Positions 7,789 through 15,852 of a stretch of DNA of 21,326 nt are shown piece after piece. Source of the DNA: an uncultured Spirochaetia bacterium (GTDB lineage: Bacteria > Spirochaetota > UBA4802 > JAGODF01); contig CALCJG010000380.1 of NCBI GenBank assembly GCA_937967705.1, positions 1 to 21,326 of the forward strand. Direction: 5' to 3'. The notes under the pieces are model-generated. The model was given only the letters and a program-made list of their open reading frames with translations. It had not been told where the DNA came from and searched no databases. A program made the position numbers and the translations under genes. How positions within the stretch are numbered: position 1 is the stretch's first letter; each line of letters opens with the position of its first letter.

Positions 7789-8574
7789 ATGAAGCGCCGG
7801 GCGAATCTCCTTATGATCCTTGCGGCCCTGGGTCTCTCTCTTCTCTCAGTTACTTTTTTGCTCCGCCGGGGGGTCTCCTCTCCGGGGGAGGGTGATGTCC
7901 GGAGCGTGGGAGGAGTTGATTTTGTCTACATCCCCGGCGGGGAGTACCTGATGGGGTCCCCCTCAGGGGAGGGCTCTGACCCTGACGAGACGCCCAGTCA
8001 CAGGGTGGCGGTGGATTCCTTCTGGATGGGGCGCTTCGAGGTGACCCAGAAGCAGTACCGGGACATCATGGGTAAGAGCGAAAGCCGGTTTCGGGGGGAC
8101 GATCTCCCCATGGAAAAGGTGAGCTGGCATGAGGCCCGGGAATTCTCCCGCCGCTTCGGCGAACGCTACGGCGTGAGGGCCCGGCTCCCCTACGAGGCGG
8201 AATGGGAGTACGCCTGCCGGGCCGGTTCCACCACCCGCTACTACTGGGGAGACACGCTGAACACCGGATACTGCTGGTATTACGCCAACTCCGGGGACAG
8301 CACCCACCCTGTGGGAAAGAAGATGCCCAACCGATGGGGCCTCTACGACATGAGCGGAAACGTCTGGGAGTGGTGCATGGACTGGTATGACGAGAGGTAT
8401 TATGCCGTCAGCCCCTCCCGAAATCCCCGGGGGCCGGCGGAAGGGAAACTCAAGGTGATCCGCGGCGGTTCCTGGTACTACATCGACAACGACGTGCATT
8501 CCGCCTGCAGGCTGCGCAACTATCCCGACCGTAAATACATCATTCTGGGCTTCCGCCTGGTGCTGGAGCCCTGA
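7789..8574 (+). CDS. Membrane-anchored SUMF1/FGE-like domain protein
   Basis: 261 residues. An N-terminal hydrophobic segment (about 5-25) is a signal anchor, followed by a SUMF1-type domain at about 40-260. Domain landmarks: VYIPGGEYLMGS, MGRFEVTQKQY, LPYEAEWEYACRAGS, GLYDMSGNVWEWCMDWY, RGGSW (225-229) and GFRL near the end. True formylglycine-generating enzymes carry two copper-binding cysteines soon after RGGSW. Here only the second position (C240 in SACRLR) is a cysteine; the first is replaced in YYIDNDVH. It is therefore probably not a sulfatase activator but one of the many SUMF1-fold proteins with other or no catalysis. No sulfatase gene is nearby. The start at 7789 has a GGGGGATGG sequence in place. 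It converges on the next gene with four bases between stops. Confidence 0.88.
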   Translation: MKRRANLLMILAALGLSLLSVTFLLRRGVSSPGEGDVRSVGGVDFVYIPGGEYLMGSPSGEGSDPDETPSHRVAVDSFWMGRFEVTQKQYRDIMGKSESRFRGDDLPMEKVSWHEAREFSRRFGERYGVRARLPYEAEWEYACRAGSTTRYYWGDTLNTGYCWYYANSGDSTHPVGKKMPNRWGLYDMSGNVWEWCMDWYDERYYAVSPSRNPRGPAEGKLKVIRGGSWYYIDNDVHSACRLRNYPDRKYIILGFRLVLEP

Positions 8575-8578
8575 GTTC

Positions 8579-9604
8579 TTACTCCGCCTGGGATTTTGGA
8601 GCAACAAAGATCGCAGTAGCATCAATACTAGTCCCTGTTTCCAGAATGACTTTCCGACCGTCCACCCAGTACCAGAGGGTATTCTGTGCGTTATCCCATC
8701 CGGAAATAAACAGGGATCGGCCTGCTGCTTTAATGCCAGTACAGCTGGAGGACATAAGTGATGGAGGAGTGATCACCTGCGGGGATGGAAGTCCTACGGT
8801 ATATAACACTGCGTAAGGTAAGCCTGTATAGGGTGCGTTCGCTGCGATATAAACATTACCTGCATCGTAAACCAGAGAAAAATATGAGGATTGTGCATTG
8901 AAACTTGCAATCCAGTCCCCATTTCTCCAGTAGTGAACACCCCCCGTGATGAAGGCGCAAATATGGATAGTATCATTGTAAACATGCATTTTTGAGATCA
9001 CCGCGTTATTGGAGCCTGGTAAATATTTAATGGATTCGGAGTTCTTTTTATACCATATATCCAAAGCTCCATTGGGATAATAACCGGCAATATAAAGATT
9101 AGCGCCTTCCCTCTGAATGGACATGGCGTATGAGGGAGATGAACTCCCATCGATTTCTGTGGAAAGATCATGATAGGTAGTATTGATCCAATAACCGGCC
9201 CTGTTCATGTTACAGTATCCAGCTATATAGATGGTTCCATCCTGAACCCAAAGGGCATAAGCCTGGCTGGGTAATGTGCCGGGCAGAGTTATTAATTTCT
9301 CGTTTACCCAGCAGCAGGCTGTCTGTTGTGGATAAACATAATAGCCCACTGTATAAACTGTACCCTTTTCTACGAAGATGCTGTTGGCAAGGGACTGTGT
9401 TGTTCCCAGTGGCACTTGCAGTGTGATCCTCCGTACCCCATCGCCGTCGTCCACCCAGTAACAGGCTTGATTGTTGTATGCCCCCGATACGTAAACCGCC
9501 GCCCTGGCGCTGTCCAGAAATTCCCCTTCGCCCTGGGAACAGGCGGACAGAGCGAGGCATAAGAGCAGCAGGGCCAGAGGAAAATGAAGGGATTTTATAA
9601 TCAT
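8579..9604 (-). CDS. Seven-repeat (propeller-like) lipoprotein, copy A
   Basis: 341 residues with a clear lipoprotein signal, LALSAC, lipidated at C22. The mature protein can be cut into seven units of about 38-47 residues. Each opens with a strand such as VYVSGAY, TVYTVGYY, TIYIAGYC, NLYIAGYY, TIHICAF, NVYIAAN or LFISGW. Most continue with an aromatic strand of YW..G or CWVN type, and each ends in a short hydrophobic strand before the next. Seven units of this size suggest a seven-bladed beta-propeller, outside the inner membrane. It is a paralogue of the gene at 14773-15825: both begin the mature chain with GEGEFLDSAR, share PLGT and GLPSP, and end in a similar way. ATG 9602-9604 has AAAGGAG about ten bases upstream. 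I do not recognise a named family; HAF-type repeats are a loose resemblance only. Confidence 0.75.
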   Translation of the reverse strand: MIIKSLHFPLALLLLCLALSACSQGEGEFLDSARAAVYVSGAYNNQACYWVDDGDGVRRITLQVPLGTTQSLANSIFVEKGTVYTVGYYVYPQQTACCWVNEKLITLPGTLPSQAYALWVQDGTIYIAGYCNMNRAGYWINTTYHDLSTEIDGSSSPSYAMSIQREGANLYIAGYYPNGALDIWYKKNSESIKYLPGSNNAVISKMHVYNDTIHICAFITGGVHYWRNGDWIASFNAQSSYFSLVYDAGNVYIAANAPYTGLPYAVLYTVGLPSPQVITPPSLMSSSCTGIKAAGRSLFISGWDNAQNTLWYWVDGRKVILETGTSIDATAIFVAPKSQAE

Positions 9605-9771
9605 CCGGCAAACACTCCTTTGCAGCAGTATATTTTAACATGCCCTATTATCCGCGGTATGTCAACCCTTAGTGAGGAAAAAAGGGCCAAAGTGGAAGGA
9701 TTTTGACCAGTGTTGAGGAGAGTGTTCAATTTTCAATAAAATAGATTATTTTTATCTCATCAAATTTTTGG

Positions 9772-9800
9772 TTTCATTATCAGGTTGCAGCGGTTATACT
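9772..9800 (+). promoter_or_regulatory. Weak promoter candidate for the chemoreceptor gene
   Basis: The 282-base divergent gap 9605-9886 is AT-rich in its right half. TATACT at 9795-9800 is a good -10, but the -35 at 17 bases, TTTCAT (9772-9777), is poor. I see no sigma-28 or sigma-54 pattern, and nothing else clear in the gap. Confidence 0.25.
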
Positions 9801-9886
9801 TGGAATAGTGCGATTCTGGAAGGGAAAACTACAGAGAAAAATGAGGGTGGCTCCAAGCCAGACATCATACTGATCGGGAGGTAGTC

Positions 9887-11788
9887 ATGAACCTGCATAC
9901 CTTCAAGTTCCGCCTCATGAGCCATATCACCGCTCTGGTCCTTTCCGCCATTGTTGTCATTTCCGCCGCGTCCCTGATCATGACCTACCGCTCCATCAAC
10001 GAGGAAATCAGCGACAACATGGCCCTGCGGCTCGATGCCATCACGGGGGAGATGAATCTCAAGCTGTCGAGCCATGCCGCCATCGTGCGCTCCGTGGCCT
10101 CCCTGGGGCAGAGCAACCGGAGTGCAGTCTCCCGTGACATATACGTCCGTTATCTGAAAGACCTGGTGGGCGACAGCGAACACAGCTTCGGGTTCGGCAT
10201 CTGGTTCGAACCTTTCCGCTATGCCCCCACGGTTAAGTATTTCGGCCCCTACGCCTACCGCGACAAGGGGAAGGTCGTTTTTACCACGGAGTACGAGAAG
10301 GCCTCCTATGATTTTCACAAACAGGACTGGTACCTGACAGGCCGGCGACTCAAGGAGGCCAATGCCGTGGCCTGGTCCAAGCCCTTTTACGATGATGCCA
10401 CGGCGGTCACCATGATCTCCGCCGTATCCCCCTTCTTTGACGAAACAGGAAACATCATGGGTGTGGCCAGCGGTGATTACGACGTGACGGAAATCCAGCG
10501 CATGACCGGGGCCATAAAAGATGAGAAAACGGACCTCCGGGCCTTCCTGCTGGATGCCGACGGTCTCTTCCTCTCCTTCCAGGAAAAAGCGCTGGTGATG
10601 AAGAAAAAGATCACGGAACACCCGGAGGGAGATTTCGCCCGGGCCGGGGACGCCATCCTGAAAAACCGCAACGGGCAGACGGCCGCCGAGCTCTCGGGCC
10701 GGAGTCTGCGCATCTATTTTCGGGAGCTGCCCCAGACGCGATGGATACTCTGCGCCGCCGTTTCCGAGGCGAGCCTCTATGCCCCGATGTACCGCATGGC
10801 CCTGGTAATCATCCTTATCGCGCTGCTGTCCGTGGCGGTGAGTTTTCTCATCAGCCTCTTCATCTCCGGAAGGATATCCCGGCCTGTAAGGGAGATGAGC
10901 GAGTTCGCCTCCCGGCTGGCCCGGGGCGATTTTACCGGCCGTATCTCCCTGCACCAGAGGGACGAGATCGGACAGCTGGCGGCGGCGATGAACGCCTCGG
11001 CGGACAACCTGGAAAAACTCATCGCCGGGATACTCGCCTCGGCGCGGAACCTGGGACAGGTGGCGGAGCAGATATCATCGGGCAATCAGAACCTCTCACA
11101 GAGGACCACACAGCAGGCGTCGGCGCTGGAAGAGATCGCCTCCACCATAGAGGAAAACACCGCCATGCTGGCGCGCAACGCCGAAAGTTCGGCCCGGATG
11201 AAATCCCTCACGAGGGAAGGGGCGGACAAGTCCGCCCTGGGCCGCGATCAGGCGGTTAGCGCCATTGAATCCATCAACGAGATCAACGAATCGAGCCGAA
11301 GGATCGCCGAGATCATCTCCGTCATCAACGAGATCGCCTTTCAGACCAATCTGCTGGCCCTCAACGCCGCCGTGGAGGCTGCCCGTGCGGGAGAGCAGGG
11401 GCGCGGGTTTGCCGTGGTCGCGGGGGAGGTGCGCAATCTGGCGCAGAGGTCCGCCACGGCCGCCCGGGAGATCGAGCAGCTCATCAAGGAATCCGTCTCC
11501 CGGGTGGAAGGGGGAACGCGCCTTGTCGTGGAGACCGGGGATTACCTCCGGGAGATCGCCGGGGCGGCCGATACCACCGCCGATCTGATCGAGGAGATCG
11601 CCGCCTCCAGCGAGGAGCTGAAGATCGGCGTTGAGCAGATCAACCGCGCCGTGAGCGAGCTGGACATGGCCACACAGCAGAACGCCGCTCTGGTGGAGGA
11701 AACCGCCTCCGCAAGCGAGGAGATGTCCGCCCAAGCCAGGGAAATGCTGGATCAAATGGGGCGGTTCCGGATACGCGATGAGGTTTAG
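9887..11788 (+). CDS. Methyl-accepting chemotaxis protein with dCache sensor domain
   Basis: 633 residues. TM1 is at about 14-34, a periplasmic dCache-like domain at about 35-298 (with [21 protein letters not shown] and GVASGDYDV), TM2 at about 303-327, HAMP at about 328-380, then a long coiled-coil signalling domain. The hairpin tip that binds CheA and CheW is canonical: [20 protein letters not shown] at about 485-504. There is no CheR-tethering pentapeptide at the C-terminus, which ends in RIRDEV. It senses an unknown small molecule and feeds a CheA/CheW system encoded elsewhere. The start has GGGAGGT close upstream. A strong terminator follows, so it is a single-gene unit. Confidence 0.95.
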   Translation: MNLHTFKFRLMSHITALVLSAIVVISAASLIMTYRSINEEISDNMALRLDAITGEMNLKLSSHAAIVRSVASLGQSNRSAVSRDIYVRYLKDLVGDSEHSFGFGIWFEPFRYAPTVKYFGPYAYRDKGKVVFTTEYEKASYDFHKQDWYLTGRRLKEANAVAWSKPFYDDATAVTMISAVSPFFDETGNIMGVASGDYDVTEIQRMTGAIKDEKTDLRAFLLDADGLFLSFQEKALVMKKKITEHPEGDFARAGDAILKNRNGQTAAELSGRSLRIYFRELPQTRWILCAAVSEASLYAPMYRMALVIILIALLSVAVSFLISLFISGRISRPVREMSEFASRLARGDFTGRISLHQRDEIGQLAAAMNASADNLEKLIAGILASARNLGQVAEQISSGNQNLSQRTTQQASALEEIASTIEENTAMLARNAESSARMKSLTREGADKSALGRDQAVSAIESINEINESSRRIAEIISVINEIAFQTNLLALNAAVEAARAGEQGRGFAVVAGEVRNLAQRSATAAREIEQLIKESVSRVEGGTRLVVETGDYLREIAGAADTTADLIEEIAASSEELKIGVEQINRAVSELDMATQQNAALVEETASASEEMSAQAREMLDQMGRFRIRDEV

Positions 11789-11832
11789 TCACCCTGCCGC
11801 TCTGAACCCGTGTCCGGCGGCAGAAGTGATGG

Positions 11833-11868
11833 TCCCCGGCAGGAAGAAAATTTCTGCCGGGGATTTTT
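11833..11868 (+). terminator. Strong intrinsic terminator after the chemoreceptor gene
   Basis: TCCCCGGCAG (11833-11842) pairs perfectly with CTGCCGGGGA (11854-11863), with an A/T-rich loop that can add two or three pairs, then TTTTT. It isolates the chemoreceptor from the MarR promoter that starts 12 bases later. Confidence 0.9.
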
Positions 11869-11879
11869 GGAAATAATAC

Positions 11880-11908
11880 TTGACACATAAATAATTGATA
11901 TATATACT
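11880..11908 (+). promoter_or_regulatory. Near-consensus sigma-70 promoter of the marR-type gene
   Basis: TTGACA at 11880-11885, exactly 17 bases, then TATACT at 11903-11908. Transcription would start near 11915, giving a short leader to the GTG start at 11938. The dyad at 11895-11921 covers the -10 and start point. Confidence 0.85.
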
Positions 11909-11921
11909 ATTAATATATCAA
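11895..11921. promoter_or_regulatory. Inverted-repeat operator candidate for the MarR protein
   Basis: TTGATATAT (11895-11903) and ATATATCAA (11913-11921) are perfect 9-bp arms around a 9-base centre. The dyad overlaps the -10 and the expected transcription start. MarR dimers bind such dyads and commonly repress their own promoter, so autoregulation is the likely reading. Confidence 0.7.
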
Positions 11922-11937
11922 CTATAGGAGATGACCC

Positions 11938-12369
11938 GTGTCGAGAGACGATCGCCTGATATACCTGCTTTTCAGAGCCCAGAACCGCCTTCTCAACCAT
12001 CTGGAGGCCGAGCTTTCAGGCAGGGGGATCAGAATATCCACCAAACAGTCCGGCGTACTTTTCCTCCTGAGGGAGGAGGACCTCCAGACCATGTCCTCCC
12101 TGGCGGCCCGGCTGGCCACGGACGGATCCGCCCTGACGGGGATGATCGACCGTCTGGAGAAAAACGGTTTTGTGACCCGCCGGGCGGATGAGAAGGACCG
12201 GAGGCAGTTCCGCATCGCCCTGACCCCCGAGGGTTTGAAGGAAGTAAACCGCGCGGAAAAGGTGATTCGTTCGGTCAACGAGGCCATTAAGGAGGGATTC
12301 ACGGAGGAGCAGGTGGATGCCTTCCGGGATGTCCTAGGCCATATCCTGAAGACTTTTCACAACGAATGA
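11938..12369 (+). CDS. MarR-family transcriptional regulator
   Basis: 143 residues with GTG start; AGGAG lies eight to nine bases upstream. The winged helix-turn-helix is plain: the recognition-helix region ATDGSALTGMIDRLEKNGFV, then the wing TRRADEKDRRQFRIALTPEG with the usual D-x-R-R. Helices at both ends form the dimer interface. MarR proteins are mostly repressors released by a small ligand or by oxidation; this one has no cysteine, so a thiol switch is unlikely. It is the first gene of a two-gene unit: the QueG-like gene starts 13 bases after its stop. The promoter and overlapping dyad predict that it represses both genes. The ligand is unknown. Confidence 0.93.
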   Translation: MSRDDRLIYLLFRAQNRLLNHLEAELSGRGIRISTKQSGVLFLLREEDLQTMSSLAARLATDGSALTGMIDRLEKNGFVTRRADEKDRRQFRIALTPEGLKEVNRAEKVIRSVNEAIKEGFTEEQVDAFRDVLGHILKTFHNE

Positions 12370-12382
12370 AGGAGGTAGGATC

Positions 12383-13195
12383 ATGAAAACGGCAACAGTT
12401 CCCATCCTCACCCAGGTGAGCGAACTCCTGCAGGAGAGCGGCATCCCCCTCTTCGGGACGGGACCCGCCCACCTCCTGGCGGGGGAGCCGGAGGGGTACC
12501 GGCCGATGGACCTGCTCCCTTCCGCAAAAAGCCTGCTGTGTGCGGGCCTGCCGGTTCCCCGAGGGGTCCTCTGCGGGGGAAACCGGGCGATGGAAACGAC
12601 CTGGCGCACCCACAATCTCTATTACCGTAAAATGGACGAGCTGATGCTGCAGCTTTGCCTTCTCCTGGAGGAGGGGGGTGATGAGGCCGTGCCGGTCTTC
12701 GGCTGCTATCCCATGGAACTCCATGAGGGCGGGGCCATCTGGGGCTTCCTCTCCCTGGTGCGCATGGCTGCCGCCGTGGAGATCGGGGGGCTTGGAAGAA
12801 ACGGACTGCTCCTCCACTCCCGCTACGGGCCCACGCTCATCCTGGGAGGACTGGTCACCAGTGCGGATCTGCCCCATCAGGCCTGGCCGGAAGCCGAAGC
12901 CTTCGCCTGTCCCGAGGGATGCACCGCCTGCCGGGAGGCCTGCCCAGTCGCCGCCATCGGCCCGACGGGCCGGGTGGACATGATCCGCTGCCTGCGGCAT
13001 TCCTCTAAAACCCCGCAGTTTGCCTATTTTTTAAAGGCGCGGGACTGGCGGCCGGAGGACCGCGACGCCCTCTTCCTCACCTCCACGGTGGACGAGCACA
13101 ATCTGAATACCTGCTCCCTCTGCGTGACCGCATGTCCGGCGATGCGGGGGGCAAATTATGTTAAATCCGCGATTAAGGAAATCGGATGCCTGTAG
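12383..13195 (+). CDS. QueG-like two-cluster [4Fe-4S] protein, short form
   Basis: 270 residues. The cysteines match the epoxyqueuosine reductase (QueG) pattern: C176-x3-C180-x2-C183-x3-C187-P, then C203 in MIRCLRH, then C244-x2-C247-x3-C251-P. That is eight ligands for two [4Fe-4S] clusters. QueG has CxxC in the first spacing, here CxxxC. The N-terminal region, with LLPSAKSLLCAGLPVP and GRNGLLLHSRYGP, also follows the QueG layout, where cobalamin binds. QueG itself is normally longer, with extra C-terminal sequence that is absent here. This looks like a paralogue with a different substrate, not the tRNA enzyme. AGGAGGT precedes the ATG. Co-transcription with the MarR gene suggests an inducible reductase. 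Function is open. Confidence 0.8.
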   Translation: MKTATVPILTQVSELLQESGIPLFGTGPAHLLAGEPEGYRPMDLLPSAKSLLCAGLPVPRGVLCGGNRAMETTWRTHNLYYRKMDELMLQLCLLLEEGGDEAVPVFGCYPMELHEGGAIWGFLSLVRMAAAVEIGGLGRNGLLLHSRYGPTLILGGLVTSADLPHQAWPEAEAFACPEGCTACREACPVAAIGPTGRVDMIRCLRHSSKTPQFAYFLKARDWRPEDRDALFLTSTVDEHNLNTCSLCVTACPAMRGANYVKSAIKEIGCL

Positions 13196-13253
13196 ATATA
13201 CTTTAATGAATGAATAAAAATAATTGACAAATATGTCTGATAATAAACATCAT

Positions 13254-13265
13254 ATATTGCAATAT
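13254..13265. repeat. 12-bp palindrome upstream of the AT-rich lipoprotein gene
   Basis: ATATTGCAATAT is a perfect palindrome, flanked by CATC and GATG that extend the symmetry loosely. It lies in the 159-base gap 13196-13354. A TTGACA at 13224-13229 is upstream but has no good -10 at the right distance, so the promoter is unclear. The palindrome could be a regulator site. Confidence 0.35.
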
Positions 13266-13354
13266 GGATGATTATTTATTCTCAATGCTGTTGATCTTTG
13301 TCGTTCGGAGATTGATCAAGTAGTATCCAATAACCATGTGCGCGAGGTGAATCT

Positions 13355-14650
13355 ATGAAGGTATGGAGATGGTGTTTTCTATGTTTGGTGGGTTTCAGTC
13401 TTTCCATGGGATGTATGCACTACTCAAAGGGTAATCTCGATTATCTAAAGTCTCCGATGGCTCCACAGCAAAAAGGGAAGATGATTGAATATAGGGTTAA
13501 CATCCAACATTATGGACTGGAAAGTAAATGGGAACCCGATAAGCATTATCCTGATAAATTTTTGGTGGATGATAATGGTAAAATATTCTATACAGAGGAA
13601 GGAAAGACGGAGGAGTTGAAGCTTGAGGAAAGAGAGGTAGTAAAGAGTATCATTGAGAACTTCTTAAAGCATAACGAATTGAGGCTAAAAGAAGTATTCA
13701 ATCTCAAACCAGAAGACGTTTTCCTCAATATATCCGTTGTCTTTCATAGCACTCAAACCAATGATGACAGCTTTTGCGGTATATCCGGTTATACTTTTAG
13801 TGCAACTCTTGCTCCGATGAAATGGGATGAATATAACATCTACTATGCCATCGATGTTTATGATAAACGAGTGCTCAATAAGGTTATCAACACCTTGATG
13901 AAAGATAAGGCTGATAAAACCGTCTGGGATGCGGGCGGGAAAAAATTTCAAAAAGTCATAAACCTTAACAATCTTGTGCTCGATGGTCTCAAGCCAGCAG
14001 GAAGCTATGAGTATCGACGTGTCATAATACAGCGTATTATCCCACTGGCCTGTATTTTCCCTGTTTCAATCCCTCTGTCGATGAAAAAGAACAAGAAGAA
14101 TTCTCTCTCCGATGTGATAAAGGATATGAATGGGGAGTTCCTTGAGGATATCAATAAGAATCAATACAATCAGGTTATTACTCATAATTTAACTCGAGAT
14201 GGGCGTCCCGGTTTGGGGGGACTATATATGAACAAGGAGCAGATAGGGGAAAACTCCAGCGCTATCATTATGGCAACTCTGGCTGCCGGGGGAATGGTGG
14301 CAGCGTCGGCCTCACAGTATTCGGGTAAAGGCTTTAGCTTGGAAAGTTCTATGAAAATGATGGGACGGGATCTGGCATTAGAAGCTGTAAAGGCAATTGC
14401 AAAGGAGTATCTTAAAAGCAAGACGAATATTCGCCTGAGTGATAATAAAAAAAATCTGTATATATCTTTTGTTAAGGACAATAAAACGAAAAAGTGGCTT
14501 TTCCGGGGAGCGGCAAAGTCCTTAGGTGATGTGCCGGGAGCCAAGGAAGGGGTAAAGGATCCAACCTTTAAAGTGGTTAAGAAATATTTTGAATCTCCGG
14601 ATCAGATGAATCAGTGGATAACGAAGCAGGAAAAGTGGAAAGGGAAATGA
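13355..14650 (+). CDS. Unrecognised AT-rich lipoprotein
   Basis: 431 residues. The first 20 residues are a lipoprotein signal ending SLSMGC, with lipidation at C20. The rest is mixed alpha/beta and rich in lysine and asparagine. Two hydrophobic stretches stand out: about 226-242 (IIPLACIFPVSIPLSM) and a small-residue stretch at about 303-320 (AIIMATLAAGGMVAASA). The second could be a membrane-active or packing helix. I do not recognise a family. Base composition and codon use (many AAA, AAT, ATA, GAT) are clearly more AT-rich than in the neighbouring marR-queG pair or in glgP, which suggests recent transfer. GAGGTG lies just before the ATG. It stands alone and converges on the second seven-repeat lipoprotein gene. 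Coding status is well supported by length and signal. Confidence 0.75.
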   Translation: MKVWRWCFLCLVGFSLSMGCMHYSKGNLDYLKSPMAPQQKGKMIEYRVNIQHYGLESKWEPDKHYPDKFLVDDNGKIFYTEEGKTEELKLEEREVVKSIIENFLKHNELRLKEVFNLKPEDVFLNISVVFHSTQTNDDSFCGISGYTFSATLAPMKWDEYNIYYAIDVYDKRVLNKVINTLMKDKADKTVWDAGGKKFQKVINLNNLVLDGLKPAGSYEYRRVIIQRIIPLACIFPVSIPLSMKKNKKNSLSDVIKDMNGEFLEDINKNQYNQVITHNLTRDGRPGLGGLYMNKEQIGENSSAIIMATLAAGGMVAASASQYSGKGFSLESSMKMMGRDLALEAVKAIAKEYLKSKTNIRLSDNKKNLYISFVKDNKTKKWLFRGAAKSLGDVPGAKEGVKDPTFKVVKKYFESPDQMNQWITKQEKWKGK

Positions 14651-14772
14651 TCAGTTTATAATCTTTGTATTCTTTTCTGATGTGCTCAAGAAAACCATCA
14701 GCCATAATATTTTTTTTGGATGATCTTGTCGGTTTTATAATAATATGATTCTCTTATATTATATCCGAGTAA

Positions 14773-15825
14773 TCACTCTGATAGCGAGGATTTGGGTCCC
14801 AGGGCGATGTCGTTGATGGTGACAACAGCAGAACCCATATTGTCCAGGGGGATAACAACTCCGTCCTTCGAGAGGTAGGGAATATAGTTATTGGTGTGGG
14901 CTCCGGCTATGTACCGCGAGGAGCCTGCATGTTTGATGGCAGAGGCGCAACTGGGGGAGGGAAGACCGAGCTGGCTCGCAATCTGGCTGCTTCTGCTCCA
15001 CTGAACTCCCCTATTGGATGAATCTGTATAACTGATATGGATATCGCCCCGGTAGAGATCAAAGCCGATGGGCTTGGGTCCCGCGTCACTCTCAATCCAG
15101 GGAAAGAGGGTCCCGTTGATCCAGTATTGAATGAAGTATGTGCCATTTTTATAGAGAATGCCTATATGGAGGCTGTTGTCCCGAAAGACCATTCGGGCTG
15201 TATCGAAGGATGTCATACCCGAGAGAATCGGTGTGGAGGAGCCGTTTTTCCAGTAATAAAGATTTGCTCCGGGGTTTGTATAGACTGCGTGAATGTTGTT
15301 TCCCTCCGCCAGTATGGCGAGGACCTGGGTGCCCGAAGCGCCGGAGGCGAGGACTATGGGAGGATTGTTCCTAACCCAGTAACAGGCGTTATAGATACCA
15401 GATGAATAGTAATAACCTGCTATGTAGGGAGTACCGTTGTGGACATAAATTGAGTTAGCCTTGCACTCACCGTTGGCGCTGGGGGGGTACAGGTCGATGA
15501 ACTGACCGTTTTTCCAGTAGCAGGGTTTGTTGATGGCGTAATAGTAGTAGCCCGCCACATACACATCATCCCCGTCCATAAAGAGGGATTTGGCCTCTGT
15601 GGCTGTACCCAGGGGGGTTGTCAGGTCCACCCGGACGGAATGGCCATCATCCACCTTCCAGTAGCATGCCCGGAGGTTGTACTGACCGCAGACATAGATG
15701 ACGGATCTGGCGGAATCCAGGAACTCTCCCTCCCCGAGGGAACAGGAACTGCAGACGGCAATCAGGAGTAGCAGTAACGCTTTTAACGGCAGGTGGATTA
15801 AGCGGTTGTTTTTTGGTAGGTTCAT
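14773..15825 (-). CDS. Seven-repeat (propeller-like) lipoprotein, copy B
   Basis: 350 residues from ATG 15823-15825; an in-frame TTG at 15840 would add five residues and has no better ribosome-binding site. The lipidation cysteine is C28, placed by alignment with copy A (SSCSLGEGEF against SACSQGEGEF). Seven units of about 40-45 residues follow, opening with VIYVCGQY, DVYVAGYY, TPYIAGYY, NIHAVYT, SLHIGILY, DIHISYT and SRYIAGAH. Several carry CYWKNG or YYWKNG in the next strand. This supports a seven-bladed propeller. It starts 28 bases after the stop of the beta-barrel gene, so the two are probably co-transcribed and may work together at the outer membrane. It is a diverged paralogue of 8579-9604. 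Ligand or partner unknown. Confidence 0.75.
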   Translation of the reverse strand: MNLPKNNRLIHLPLKALLLLLIAVCSSCSLGEGEFLDSARSVIYVCGQYNLRACYWKVDDGHSVRVDLTTPLGTATEAKSLFMDGDDVYVAGYYYYAINKPCYWKNGQFIDLYPPSANGECKANSIYVHNGTPYIAGYYYSSGIYNACYWVRNNPPIVLASGASGTQVLAILAEGNNIHAVYTNPGANLYYWKNGSSTPILSGMTSFDTARMVFRDNSLHIGILYKNGTYFIQYWINGTLFPWIESDAGPKPIGFDLYRGDIHISYTDSSNRGVQWSRSSQIASQLGLPSPSCASAIKHAGSSRYIAGAHTNNYIPYLSKDGVVIPLDNMGSAVVTINDIALGPKSSLSE

Positions 15826-15852
15826 GATCCTGGATAGCAAGGGATCAGCGGT

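Noticed and set aside
9794..10954. 386-codon minus-strand open frame
   Set aside because: Antisense to the chemoreceptor, rich in G, H and D as shadows usually are; no plausible protein features.
13224..13258. TTGACA as promoter of the AT-rich lipoprotein gene
   Set aside because: No acceptable -10 lies 16-19 bases downstream; noted only as a weak possibility.
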